From assembly GCF_014836755.1 (NCBI RefSeq), contig NZ_JACSQF010000001.1, forward strand, positions 167,744 to 231,743: a stretch of DNA of 64,000 nt, in the 5' to 3' direction. The position numbers and the translations under genes were made by a program. The notes under the pieces are model-generated. The model was not told where the DNA came from, did no database searches, and saw only the letters and a program-made list of their open reading frames with translations. Positions 1 to 11,062 of this stretch are shown piece after piece (the stretch's first letter is position 1; every line of letters begins with the position of its first letter). Source of the DNA: Oerskovia merdavium. Its GTDB lineage: Bacteria; Actinomycetota; Actinomycetes; Actinomycetales; Cellulomonadaceae.

Positions 1-194
1 TCATCACCCCGCGCCCGCTGCACGGCACCACGTTCCGGACGTACCACGACCACCGCATGGCGACCTCGGCGGCTCTGATCGGGCTGCGCGTCCCGGGCGT
101 GCTCGTGGAGAACGTCGGCACGACCGCCAAGACCCTCCCCGGCTTCACGGACATGTGGGGCCGCATGCTGACCGCCGAGGGATCGGCGAGCTGA
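1..194 (+). CDS. aroA: 3-phosphoshikimate 1-carboxyvinyltransferase (EPSP synthase), C-terminal fragment
   Basis: Only the last 63 codons are inside the window; the reading frame begins at base 3 and ends with TGA at 192-194. The visible tail carries the typical EPSP synthase C-terminal signature [18 protein letters not shown], followed by a KTLPGF segment like the KTFPGF or KTYPxF end of the family. The enzyme joins shikimate-3-phosphate and phosphoenolpyruvate in the cytoplasmic shikimate pathway to aromatic amino acids. The stop overlaps the next start (ATGA at 193-196), so aroA and rsgA are probably cotranscribed and translationally coupled. The aroA-rsgA pairing is also the arrangement in mycobacteria (Rv3227-Rv3228). 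Confidence 0.93.
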   Translation, partial: ITPRPLHGTTFRTYHDHRMATSAALIGLRVPGVLVENVGTTAKTLPGFTDMWGRMLTAEGSAS

Positions 195-1327
195 TGGCGC
201 GGCGCGTCCGCGACGAGTCCGACTTCCGCGACCGGGCGAGCAACAAGAACTCGCGCCCGCGGACCAAGCAGCGTCCCCAGCACGAGGACGCCGAGACCGG
301 GCTCGTCACGGGCGTCGACCGCGGGCGCTACACGCTCCTGCTCGACGAGAACACCCCCGACGAGCGCACGATCCTCGCGATGAAGGCCCGCGAGCTGACC
401 CGCAACCGCGTGGTGTGCGGCGACCGCGTGGACATCGTCGGGGACACCACGGGCGAGGACGGGACGCTCGCGCGGATCGTGCGCATCCAGGAACGCACCT
501 CGACGCTGCGCCGCACGGCCGACGACACCGACCCGTACGAGCGCATCATCGTGGCGAACGCGGACCAGCTCGTGATCGTCACGGCCCTGGCCCAGCCCGA
601 GCCCCGCACGCGCATGATCGACCGCTGCGTCGTGGCCGCGTACGACGCGGGCATGGACGTCCTGCTGTGCCTCACCAAGGCGGACCTCGCGGACGCGACG
701 CCCCTGCGCGAGCTCTACGAGCCCATCGGGGTCAAGGTCGTGGTGACGCGACGGGTGCACGACGACGGGACCGCCGACGGGTTCGAGCAGGAGGGGCGCA
801 GCGGCCACGGCGACGAGCCGGGCCACAACAGCTCGGACACGGCCGAGGACGCGTGGCGGATCGAGCCGCTCGAGGCCGTGCGGGCCGAGCTCGAGGGCCG
901 CACGTCGGTGCTCGTGGGCCACTCCGGGGTCGGCAAGTCGACGCTCGTCAACGCGCTCGTCCCGGACGCCTACCGCGCCACGGGCGTCGTCAACGACGTG
1001 ACGGGCCGCGGCCGGCACACCTCGACGTCGGCGGTCGCGCTGCGCCTGCCCGACGCCGACGGCAACCCCGCCGGGTGGGTCATCGACACGCCCGGCGTGC
1101 GCTCGTTCGGGCTCGCGCACGTCGACGTCGAGAACCTCCTCAAGGCGTTCGACGACCTCGACGTGGTCGCCGAGGACTGTCCGCGCGGCTGCACGCACCT
1201 CGACGGCGCGCCCGACTGCGCGCTCGACGACTGGCTCGAGGCCTCGCCCGAGGAGGAGAAGGCGGCGCGCACGGCGCGTGTCGAGTCGTTCCGCCGTCTG
1301 CTGGCCGCGCGCACCGGTACGGTGTGA
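194..1327 (+). CDS. rsgA: ribosome small subunit-dependent GTPase A
   Basis: The 377-residue protein is a circularly permuted GTPase that helps late maturation of the 30S ribosomal subunit. An N-terminal OB-like region is followed by the permuted G domain: G4 motif TKAD at about 161-164, the P-loop GHSGVGKST at 242-250, and the DTPG motif further on. A C-terminal zinc-binding knuckle reads CPRGCTHLDGAPDC, preserving the Cys-Cys-His-Cys pattern of the family. I chose ATG 194, which overlaps the aroA stop, over an in-frame ATG at 155 that would lie inside aroA. An acidic, low-complexity insert at about 187-222 lengthens the protein compared with the E. coli form. Confidence 0.95.
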   Translation: MARRVRDESDFRDRASNKNSRPRTKQRPQHEDAETGLVTGVDRGRYTLLLDENTPDERTILAMKARELTRNRVVCGDRVDIVGDTTGEDGTLARIVRIQERTSTLRRTADDTDPYERIIVANADQLVIVTALAQPEPRTRMIDRCVVAAYDAGMDVLLCLTKADLADATPLRELYEPIGVKVVVTRRVHDDGTADGFEQEGRSGHGDEPGHNSSDTAEDAWRIEPLEAVRAELEGRTSVLVGHSGVGKSTLVNALVPDAYRATGVVNDVTGRGRHTSTSAVALRLPDADGNPAGWVIDTPGVRSFGLAHVDVENLLKAFDDLDVVAEDCPRGCTHLDGAPDCALDDWLEASPEEEKAARTARVESFRRLLAARTGTV

Positions 1328-1330
1328 GCC

Positions 1331-2110
1331 ATGCCGACCTACGACGACGACCTGCGCCTGGCTCACGTGATCGCCGACCAGGTCGACTCCCACACCATGT
1401 CCCGCTTCAAGGCCCTCGACCTGACCGTGGAGTCCAAGCCGGACAACACCCCGGTGAGCGACGCGGACCGCACGGCCGAGGAGATCATCCGCAGCCACCT
1501 CTCGCGGGCTCGCGGCCGTGACGCGATCGTCGGCGAGGAGTTCGGCGAGTCCGGGCACGGCGCGCGGCGCTGGATCGTCGACCCGATCGACGGGACCAAG
1601 AACTTCGTCCGCGGCGTCCCCGTGTGGGCCACGCTCATCGCGCTGGCCGACGGCGACGAGGTCGTCGTCGGGCTCGTGTCCGCGCCCGCGCTGGGCCGCC
1701 GCTGGTGGGCCGCCAAGGGCACGGGCGCGTGGACGGGGCGCTCGCTCGCGGCCGCGAGCCGCCTGAGCGTGTCCAAGGTCAGCAGGCTCGAGGACGCGTC
1801 GCTGTCCTACTCGTCGCTGTCCGGCTGGGAGGAGCGCGGCAAGCTCGACGCGTTCCTCGACCTGACCCGCGAGACGTGGCGCACGCGCGCCTACGGCGAC
1901 TTCTGGTCCTACATGCTCGTCGCGGAGGGTGCCGTGGACGCGGCCGCCGAGCCCGAGCTCGAGCTCTACGACATGGCCGCCCTGGTCCCCATCGTGACCG
2001 AGGCCGGCGGGAGCTTCACGTCGCTCGACGGCGCGCCCGGACCGTGGGGCGGCAACGCCGTGGCGACCAACGGGCTGCTGCACGACGACGTCCTGGGCCG
2101 GCTGTCCTGA
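1331..2110 (+). CDS. hisN: inositol monophosphatase family protein, probable histidinol-phosphatase
   Basis: The 259-residue protein has the metal-binding motifs of the IMPase superfamily: GEEFG at 68-72, [12 protein letters not shown] at 81-92, and a C-terminal [16 protein letters not shown] that corresponds to the WDxAA..I..EAGG motif. Actinobacteria use a HisN-type enzyme of this superfamily to dephosphorylate L-histidinol phosphate in histidine biosynthesis. A general inositol- or fructose-phosphatase role cannot be excluded from sequence alone. The gene starts three bases after the rsgA stop, so the two are almost certainly one transcription unit. A strong hairpin follows at 2153-2203. 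Confidence 0.88.
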   Translation: MPTYDDDLRLAHVIADQVDSHTMSRFKALDLTVESKPDNTPVSDADRTAEEIIRSHLSRARGRDAIVGEEFGESGHGARRWIVDPIDGTKNFVRGVPVWATLIALADGDEVVVGLVSAPALGRRWWAAKGTGAWTGRSLAAASRLSVSKVSRLEDASLSYSSLSGWEERGKLDAFLDLTRETWRTRAYGDFWSYMLVAEGAVDAAAEPELELYDMAALVPIVTEAGGSFTSLDGAPGPWGGNAVATNGLLHDDVLGRLS

Positions 2111-2152
2111 CGGGTCCGTCGTGAGCTGCTGACGGGCTTCTCCTACCTGCCG

Positions 2153-2203
2153 AGAACGAGGTTGTGGTCGCTATCCGTGGGATAGCGACCACAACCTTGT
2201 TCT
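2153..2203. terminator. 24-bp hairpin between convergent genes
   Basis: The arm at 2153-2176 pairs with 2180-2203 over 24 bases around a 3-base GTG turn; one position is a G:T wobble. It lies between the convergent hisN and DUF6912 genes and could stop transcription from both sides. There is no T tract after either arm, as is usual for actinobacterial hairpin terminators. The core AGGTTGTGGTCGCTATCC is less GC-rich than its surroundings, so a dispersed palindromic repeat element is another possibility. Confidence 0.7.
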
Positions 2204-2211
2204 GGGCACGA

Positions 2212-2736
2212 CTACTTCTCGCGCGGCACGCTCTTGAGCTCCGACCAGTCGTACCAGAGCAGGTCGCGCTCGCTCACGCGGTCGAGGGCCGCGTCGAGGT
2301 CCTCGTCGCGGTCCTCGTCGGCGGCTGCGAAGACGTCGGCGATGTCGGTCGCGGCCTCGGGCTCGTCGACGTGGACGCACACGATCCGCACCTCGGGGAT
2401 GGTCGCGGTCACCTCGACCGCGCTGGGCGCGACGTCTTCGGCGGTCTCGCCGCCGCGGGGCTCGGTCAGCGAGACCATCTCGTCGGGGACGTCGACGGTC
2501 ACGACGAGACGCTGACGCGGGGCGCCGACCCGGCCGGCGATGAGCGCGAGGGAGTCGTCGGCGGCCTCGAGGGCCGCGGCGAACTCCAGGCCCTCCTCGT
2601 CCTCGTCGGGCAGCTCGCGGGAGAGGGCGGACGTGACGGCGTGAGCGGCTCGCGGAGCGAGCGACCACACGGCCTCGTCGCCGGTCACGGTGACGGCGTC
2701 GAGCTCGTCGACGGTGGCGGGAACGTAGATGCGCAT
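2212..2736 (-). CDS. DUF6912 family protein
   Basis: This 174-residue protein begins MRIYVPATVDELD, the characteristic opening of a small actinobacterial family of unknown function (DUF6912). No signal peptide or membrane segment is visible, and the sequence is strongly acidic with a DEDRDEDLDAAL stretch, so it is likely cytoplasmic. Its start lies four bases downstream of the CpaE-like gene stop, which makes it the last gene of a three-gene minus-strand set with the SAF-domain and CpaE-like genes. I cannot assign a biochemical function. Confidence 0.8.
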   Translation of the reverse strand: MRIYVPATVDELDAVTVTGDEAVWSLAPRAAHAVTSALSRELPDEDEEGLEFAAALEAADDSLALIAGRVGAPRQRLVVTVDVPDEMVSLTEPRGGETAEDVAPSAVEVTATIPEVRIVCVHVDEPEAATDIADVFAAADEDRDEDLDAALDRVSERDLLWYDWSELKSVPREK

Positions 2737-2740
2737 GGGA

Positions 2741-4162
2741 TCAGTGTGCCGGTTCCGGGACGCGTTCGCGTGATCCGCCCGCTGCGGGAGCCACCGGCAC
2801 GGCTCCGACCTCGGTCCGCACCCGTTGCGCCAGGGCCACGATCGCGTGCCGTACCGCTGCCTCGGGCGCCAGCTCGGCGAGCGTCCGCCCCGCGAGGAGC
2901 GCCGCGTCGAGCGAGGCCCGGTCGTCGGGCAGCACGTGCAGGTCCACGACTCCCCCGTACCGACCGAGGGCGTCGCGGACGGCCGCCTCGGGGCGCGGCC
3001 CCGCCGCCGAGGCGCGGACGCGGTTCGCGACGACGATCCTGTGCGCGCCTGCTCCTGCGCCCGAGTCGGCGAGCTCGGTGAGTCCCCGCACGAGCCGCTG
3101 GATCCCGATGGCATCTGATCCCCCCACGACGAGCACGGCGTCCGCTGCGGCGAGCGCGCTGAGCGTCGCACCGTTGCGCTGGGGAGCTCGGGTGTCGTAG
3201 GTGAGGAGCTCGTCCTGCTCGATCCCGAACCCGCAGTCGATCACGGTCCAGTCCGCGAGAGCCCTGCCGTGCTCCCAGACGACGTCGAGCGACGACCCCG
3301 GGAGCTCGGGCCAGCGCGCGGCGCGGGCGATCCCGGTGAGGACGCGCAGGTGCGGTGCGACCTCGGGGGCCAGGTGGGCGAGTCCGGCGAGGTCGAGCGC
3401 GCCGTGGCTCGCGCTGCGTGCCGCCGCGGCGATCCCGGACGACTCGTCGAGCAGCCCGAGATGCTGGGCCACGGATCCGGCGTAGGTGTCCGCGTCGACC
3501 AGGAGCACGTCCTGGGGCCGGGGGCTTCCCGTGCCCGACGACCGGCCCTTCTTCCGGCGTCCTCGTCGACCCCTGCCGGTCCCGCGCTCGGGCCCCAGTC
3601 CCGCCAGCTCCGCGGCGAGGTGCACCGCGACCGTGGTCCGCCCGGGTGCGCCCGTGGGACCCCAGACGGCGAGCACCCGTCCCCGGCGCGACTCGACCGG
3701 CACCGGGGGTGCGCCTCCCGGTAGACCTGAGCCTCGACCTGCCGGGGGCGCTCCCGGGCCGTCGGCAGGTCCTGTGCCGCTCCCTCGGCCCCGCGCCTCG
3801 TCCCGCACCGTCTCGACGAGCACCGAGGTCGGCGTGCCCTCGTCGAGGACCACGTCGATCCCGATCGCCCGCAACCGGTCGGCGAGCCAGCCCTGTCCGT
3901 CGGCGAGGGCCACGACGCGCACCCCGTGCTCGTGCAGGTGGGCCACGGCCTCCCGGTCGATGCCCGGCAGGTCGGCCGAGATCACCGCTGCCGTCCCCGC
4001 TCCCGCGCCGGCCGCCGCCAGGAGCTCGGTGAGGTCGGCGCAGCGGCGCGCGACCGTGACCCCTGATCCTGGCCTCGTGAGTGCTGTCACCACGACCGTC
4101 TCGCTGTCTCCGCGCACGGCACACAGGACGGAGGCCAGGGGCGCGGTCGGTTCGTGCGTCAT
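2741..4162 (-). CDS. CpaE/Ssd-like P-loop ATPase-family protein
   Basis: The 473-residue protein resembles the CpaE/TadZ and Ssd branch of the MinD/ParA family, which acts in pilus localisation or septum regulation. Residues 1-125 look like a receiver-type domain, a Gly/Pro/Arg-rich linker follows, and the ATPase-like domain starts at about 163. The Walker A region at 168-177 reads GPTGAPGRTT, so the invariant Lys of the KGGxGKT motif is Arg and the deviant N-terminal Lys is absent. VLLVDADTYAGSVAQHLG and the WTVIDCGFG segment match MinD-like switch regions. The start overlaps the stop of the SAF gene (ATGA). No TadA, TadB or TadC gene is nearby, so a role in pilus assembly is inference only. 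Confidence 0.8.
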   Translation of the reverse strand: MTHEPTAPLASVLCAVRGDSETVVVTALTRPGSGVTVARRCADLTELLAAAGAGAGTAAVISADLPGIDREAVAHLHEHGVRVVALADGQGWLADRLRAIGIDVVLDEGTPTSVLVETVRDEARGRGSGTGPADGPGAPPAGRGSGLPGGAPPVPVESRRGRVLAVWGPTGAPGRTTVAVHLAAELAGLGPERGTGRGRRGRRKKGRSSGTGSPRPQDVLLVDADTYAGSVAQHLGLLDESSGIAAAARSASHGALDLAGLAHLAPEVAPHLRVLTGIARAARWPELPGSSLDVVWEHGRALADWTVIDCGFGIEQDELLTYDTRAPQRNGATLSALAAADAVLVVGGSDAIGIQRLVRGLTELADSGAGAGAHRIVVANRVRASAAGPRPEAAVRDALGRYGGVVDLHVLPDDRASLDAALLAGRTLAELAPEAAVRHAIVALAQRVRTEVGAVPVAPAAGGSRERVPEPAH

Positions 4163-4848
4163 GACGCTCCCCCGGCGACCGGCACGACGGCGATCTCGCC
4201 CTCTGCGGCGAGAGCCCCCAGGACCTCGGGCAACGAGTCGGTCGGGACGAGCACGTGGAGCGTCGTCGCACCACCGGTGACGAGCGAGCCCGATGCCTCC
4301 GCGACCTGCGCCACGACGACCTGACCCACGAGCTCGTGCGGCGGTTCCGGGGCCGGGGACTCGTCCGCCCCGACTGCTCCTGCCCCTCTCGTGCTCGACG
4401 CGTCCGGGACGAACCAGACGTCCACGAGCGCGCCGTCCGTGACCCGGTCCGACAGCCCTCCGGTGACCGAGATGGCCACGGGACGTACCGCGAGGTCGGC
4501 TGGGTCACCGACCGCACTTCGCGGGACGAGCTCGCCCTCCCCGACGACGCGCAGCGCCACGAGGCCCTCGGGCACCGCCTCGCCCGCGACGAAGTAGGCG
4601 TCCTCCCCCGCCCCGAGGCGGACGTCGACGGTCCGGAGCGCGCCCAGGTCGAGCGGCTCGCCCGGGGTGAGCGGCCCCGCCGCGGCATAGACCGCGACGG
4701 TCCGTCCTGCCGTCGACACGGCCCACGACCCGAGCGCCACGGAGCCGGCCACGAGGACGATCCCGAGCACGAGTCGCGGGTCGCGCCAGGTGGGTCTGCG
4801 TATCCGTGCCACGGTCGGCGTGGGCGGGCGGTCGATCGTGCTCGTCAT
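4159..4848 (-). CDS. SAF-domain membrane-anchored protein (CpaB/RcpC-like)
   Basis: The 229-residue protein has one membrane segment at about 26-46 after a basic N-terminus, then a SAF-type domain at about 50-112 (the AAGPLTPGEPLDL and LVPRSAV segments), and a C-terminal domain resembling CpaB/RcpC. The fold is shared with Flp pilus assembly protein CpaB, which sits outside the membrane. It overlaps the downstream CpaE-like gene by four bases, a pairing that recalls the cpaB-cpaE part of tad loci. ATG 4848 was chosen because the protein then opens with a short basic leader before the membrane span. The rest of a Tad system is not in the window. Confidence 0.78.
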   Translation of the reverse strand: MTSTIDRPPTPTVARIRRPTWRDPRLVLGIVLVAGSVALGSWAVSTAGRTVAVYAAAGPLTPGEPLDLGALRTVDVRLGAGEDAYFVAGEAVPEGLVALRVVGEGELVPRSAVGDPADLAVRPVAISVTGGLSDRVTDGALVDVWFVPDASSTRGAGAVGADESPAPEPPHELVGQVVVAQVAEASGSLVTGGATTLHVLVPTDSLPEVLGALAAEGEIAVVPVAGGAS

Positions 4849-5050
4849 GAGGATCCGTTTCGTCGGGTCGGTCGAGGGCGGGGGCAAGGTCGGACGCTGC
4901 AGGTCGGGGCGCCGCCGCGACCCGCCTTTCGAGCAGGGCCGGGCAGCATGCTCGTGCACATCATGGCTGCTAGGAGGTGGGGGCGGGAGGTGGCCTCGGG
5001 GTGGCTGTGGACAACTCCGCCCATCCGGTGCCCCGTGGAAGAATGTCGGC

Positions 5051-5266
5051 ATGGCACCGCGTTTTCTCACTCTCGCCGACGTGACGGAGGAGCTCAACAT
5101 CTCCGCAGCACAGGCGTACGCCCTGGTCCGCAGCGGCGACCTGCCGGCGATCCAGGTCGGCGGGCGCGGGCAGTGGCGAGTCGAGGCCACCGAGCTCGAG
5201 GGATACATCCAGCGCATGTACCAGCAGACGCGCACGCGCATCGACGCCGGGGACTTCGAGGGCTGA
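5051..5266 (+). CDS. small excisionase-type helix-turn-helix DNA-binding protein
   Basis: This 71-residue protein is almost entirely one winged-HTH domain of the MerR/excisionase (HTH_17) type: FLTLADVTEELNISAAQAYALV forms the recognition region and AIQVGGRGQWR the wing. Such short proteins in actinobacteria include BldC-like regulators, but this one lacks clear BldC identity. It stands alone, upstream of and divergent from the SAF/CpaE/DUF6912 set (about 200 bases between starts), and could regulate it. No integrase or attachment site is nearby, so a phage excisionase role is unlikely. ATG 5051 was chosen because upstream in-frame codons run through the intergenic promoter region. Confidence 0.85.
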   Translation: MAPRFLTLADVTEELNISAAQAYALVRSGDLPAIQVGGRGQWRVEATELEGYIQRMYQQTRTRIDAGDFEG

Positions 5267-5381
5267 GCCGCTCGTACCCGTCGGGGCCGTCCGTCGACGG
5301 AGCGCGCCTACCCGAGGCGTGCGGCACCCGCCCGGCACGACTGCCCGACCCTTCTGCCCCTGCATCCCCCTGCACCGGCCC

Positions 5382-5921
5382 CTAGGTCTCGCTCACGCAC
5401 ACCAGTGCGGAGAACGGCACGATTCGGCCCGACCCGGCCGTCCTGCCCGGCCCCTGGTCGTGTCGCGGCTCTTCGATGTCCAGGTGGTCCCTGCCGACCC
5501 GTGCGATCCGACCGTCCAGCTGACCAGACGTGGTCCGGACGCGGACCGGAGCACGGTCGCGCATGAGTGCGCGCAGCACCGCACCGAGCGACCTGCCCAC
5601 CTCCACGTGCGAGGCAGGCGTCAGGGCGTTGCGGGTCAGGCCGGAGATCGACGCGATCGCGGTCAGCGGCACGACGTGCTGTCGCGACCTCTCGGCCAGG
5701 AGGACCCACTCAGGAGCCACGTCGCGCACCTCGGCAGCCAGACGGTGCCCGTCGGCGAGGTGAAGGTCCAGCGGCCCGCCCACGGCCGCACGCAGCCGGT
5801 CCGTCAGCAGGATCGTCGCCTGCTCTGCGCGGGTGAGCTCGGCGACGGCCTGCATCCCGTCGGCGACCTCCGCCGCATCGAGCTGTGCCGCGAGATCGGC
5901 GAACAAGAGGTCCCAGCGCAC
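5382..5921 (-). CDS. conserved protein of unknown function
   Basis: The 179-residue protein opens MRWDLLFADLAAQLDAAEVAD, a start resembling actinobacterial hypothetical proteins encoded near small HTH genes. It has no signal peptide or membrane segment. The middle, with DLHLADGHRLAAEVRDVAPEW, looks like a small beta-rich domain, and GQLDGRIARVGRDHLDI in the C-terminal half repeats a similar pattern, so the fold might be a duplicated SH3- or Sm-like barrel; this is speculative. It is convergent with the small HTH gene and divergent from the LysM gene. I do not recognise a function. Confidence 0.65.
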   Translation of the reverse strand: MRWDLLFADLAAQLDAAEVADGMQAVAELTRAEQATILLTDRLRAAVGGPLDLHLADGHRLAAEVRDVAPEWVLLAERSRQHVVPLTAIASISGLTRNALTPASHVEVGRSLGAVLRALMRDRAPVRVRTTSGQLDGRIARVGRDHLDIEEPRHDQGPGRTAGSGRIVPFSALVCVSET

Positions 5922-6006
5922 GCGGACACGCTAGTGCCTAACCGGGGGGTTTCGTCCAGACCTGTCCGCAGTGCGGCCTCCCTCTGGACAAGACAAGAAG
6001 GATCCA

Positions 6007-6048
6007 GTTTGATGTAACCAGATCAAACGCGATCAAACGCGATGATCA
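6007..6048. promoter_or_regulatory. GATCAAACGC direct repeats with inverted half-site upstream of LysM gene
   Basis: Two exact tandem copies of GATCAAACGC occupy 6021-6040, followed by GATGATCA. An inverted half-site GTTTGAT at 6007-6013 pairs with ATCAAAC of the first repeat, giving a dyad. The block lies 40-80 bases before the LysM gene start, in a locally AT-richer stretch. It looks like a protein-binding operator, but the regulator is unknown. Confidence 0.5.
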
Positions 6049-6088
6049 GGGGTGCACGCACGGAAGTCACCGTCTTCAGGGGGAAGCA

Positions 6089-7192
6089 ATGACGCAGCAG
6101 TCTCGGTACGCACAGGACGGCGAGCACGGTCGACGCGCGCCGCGGCTCGCGGCTCTCGTCGCTCTCTCGACCGCGGGCGGGCTCGCCGCAGCACTCCTCG
6201 CGGGACGGGGACTCCGCATGTTCCGGTCACTGCCGGACTCTCACGTCGAGATGTACCTGGAGATTCTCGTGCTCGCCGTCGGTGCGACGCTCGCCGCGTG
6301 GGTCGCGACAACCTCTGCCCTGGCCCTCGCCTGTGTGATCGCCCGGAGCGGCGGGCGGCGATGGGACGCGGGCGAGCGGCTCGTGCTGCGTCATGCGCCC
6401 GCAGCGGTCCGCCGGCTGGCCAGCATCGGCGTCTCGCTCTCGGTCGGTGCCGGGCTGGCCCTGGGAGCAGGCTCCGCGCAAGCCGCCGAGCCCCCGTCTG
6501 TACCGGAGCTCAGCGTGAACGGACCCGTCGTCGACCTGGGATGGCAACCCACCGCGCGGACGGACAGCCCGGTCGGCGACGAAGCGCACCAGCCTGCCGT
6601 GGGCTCGACCGACGGCCTCCCCGGGGACGCGGCCCAGGTCGCGCCCACGCCCTCGTCCAGTCCCCCGCCATCGGCAGGAGGCCAGCCCTACGCCCACGCC
6701 GACGGCTCGTCCCCCGAGCCGGGTCCTTCTGGTCCTGCGCTCGTCCCCCCCGGGTCCGCCTCCCGGTCGGCTGCACCGACGTCCGAGTCGTCCGCCGAGC
6801 CGACGACTCCCCACGCCGCGGCACAGTCGCCCCACGCCCCGACGGTCATGGACACCTCGCCGGCCGGGCGGCCTGACGTCGCCGCGACTGGTTCTCCGCA
6901 GCCCCCTCACGTTCCCCTCGGTCCGCTGCTCGGCTCCCCAGCACGGACCGCAGCGCCTTCCTCGACCATGACGTCGGATCCCGCCGCGCCCGCACCCTCT
7001 GTCGTGGAGATCGTCGTGCTCCGCGGCGACACCCTGTGGTCGATCGCGAGCAGGAGCCTGGGCCCGAACGCCTCTGACGCATCGGTCGCCACCGAGTGTC
7101 AGCGGTGGTTCGACGCCAACCGAGACGTCATCGGTGACGATCCCGACCTCATCAAGCCTGGTCAGATCCTCAGCGCGCCCCGGTCTCCCTGA
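6089..7192 (+). CDS. LysM-domain membrane protein
   Basis: The 367-residue protein has hydrophobic segments at about 20-40, 56-90 and 112-130, a long Pro/Ser/Ala-rich linker at about 145-300, and a C-terminal LysM module at about 310-363 (VLRGDTLWSIASRSLG ... LIKPGQILSAP). LysM modules bind peptidoglycan, so the C-terminus should lie in the cell wall. A good ribosome-binding site (AGGGGGAAG) precedes ATG 6089. The downstream Rv3235-like gene and secA recall the mycobacterial Rv3235-secA1 region. A 7-bp GC hairpin at 7199-7216 follows the stop. The protein could be a wall-associated partner of the Rv3235-like gene; that is inference. Confidence 0.82.
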   Translation: MTQQSRYAQDGEHGRRAPRLAALVALSTAGGLAAALLAGRGLRMFRSLPDSHVEMYLEILVLAVGATLAAWVATTSALALACVIARSGGRRWDAGERLVLRHAPAAVRRLASIGVSLSVGAGLALGAGSAQAAEPPSVPELSVNGPVVDLGWQPTARTDSPVGDEAHQPAVGSTDGLPGDAAQVAPTPSSSPPPSAGGQPYAHADGSSPEPGPSGPALVPPGSASRSAAPTSESSAEPTTPHAAAQSPHAPTVMDTSPAGRPDVAATGSPQPPHVPLGPLLGSPARTAAPSSTMTSDPAAPAPSVVEIVVLRGDTLWSIASRSLGPNASDASVATECQRWFDANRDVIGDDPDLIKPGQILSAPRSP

Positions 7193-7314
7193 CCTCGACC
7201 GGGGCGACCGCCCCGGCACAGCACTTCCTCACGACCGGCTCCCGGCCGGTCCCACGTCTCGCCGAGGGGCGCTCGCACGGGCGCCCGGTCCCTTGTCGTA
7301 CCCGAAGGAGCACC

Positions 7315-7842
7315 ATGTCGATCTCCACGGAGCCCCCCACCGTCCGCACCCTGCGCTCCGGCGCCGTCCCCCGCCACGAGCCCGTCGCGACCTTGCCGCG
7401 GGCCGGCCGCCGATCAGTACGGGTTCTGACGTTCGGCGGCCCACCCCAGTTCCCGCACTCCGAGGACCTGGAGGAGAGCGGCCGACCCGTGGTCACCGCG
7501 CCAGAGGCGGACCTGCCGGACCCGACCTCGATCTGCTGCTCGGTCGTCCGTGCCGCGATCGAGGTGCTGCGAGGCGAGCGCCCCGTCGCACAGCTCCAGC
7601 GCTGGCTCGCCCCCGACGTGTTCGACGCGATCGGTCGCCGCGCGCAGCTCACCCAGGGCGCGCCGGACCGCGTCGCGGCCTCCCGTCCCGTCGCGATCCG
7701 TCGAGCCAGGCTTCTGCGGCTCGGCGACACGGCCGCCGAGGCCACCATCGTCCTGGAGGACATGGACAGAGTGCGAGCGGCGGCCGTCCGACTCGAGGCA
7801 CGACGCGGCGTGTGGCGCGTCGTGGTCCTCGAGATCGGCTGA
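7315..7842 (+). CDS. Rv3235 family protein
   Basis: The 175-residue protein has an unstructured N-terminal third and a conserved C-terminal domain starting near CCSVVRAAIEVLRGERPVAQLQRWL, the pattern of the actinobacterial Rv3235 family, which is commonly encoded near secA. The family has no established biochemical function. There is no signal peptide or membrane span. It lies 122 bases after the LysM gene and converges on secA with only 30 bases between the stops. ATG 7315 was chosen, preceded by AAGGAG at suitable spacing. Confidence 0.82.
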   Translation: MSISTEPPTVRTLRSGAVPRHEPVATLPRAGRRSVRVLTFGGPPQFPHSEDLEESGRPVVTAPEADLPDPTSICCSVVRAAIEVLRGERPVAQLQRWLAPDVFDAIGRRAQLTQGAPDRVAASRPVAIRRARLLRLGDTAAEATIVLEDMDRVRAAAVRLEARRGVWRVVVLEIG

Positions 7843-7872
7843 CCGCCGCTCGCAGTGCTCCTCGGGCGAGGA

Positions 7873-10872
<3,000 letters not shown>

Positions 10873-11005
10873 GCAGTACTCCCGTATCGATCGCGCCCCC
10901 GGGCCGGACGGTCCGGGGCGAATGCGAGGCGACCACCGTTCGGCAGTCGGCTGGATCACACCACAGACCATCGTAGGCGAGTCCCGAGCGTGGTAGGGCT
11001 TCTGT

Positions 11006-11049
11006 CCGGCGATGGGGGTTTCGCTCTGCGGCGAAACCCCCATCGCCGG
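11006..11049. terminator. perfect 19-bp hairpin
   Basis: Positions 11006-11024 pair perfectly with 11031-11049 around a 6-base loop. It lies just downstream of the minus-strand YcaQ-like gene and upstream of the secA start, so it would isolate secA from readthrough. No T tract follows. Confidence 0.75.
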
Positions 11050-11062
11050 CCGCCCGGGACGC

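Noticed and set aside
2741..4848. Part of a full Flp/Tad pilus operon
   Set aside because: TadA, TadB, TadC and pilin genes were looked for on both sides and are absent in the window.
5051..5266. Phage excisionase
   Set aside because: No integrase, attachment-site duplication or phage genes are present; the protein fits small chromosomal HTH regulators.
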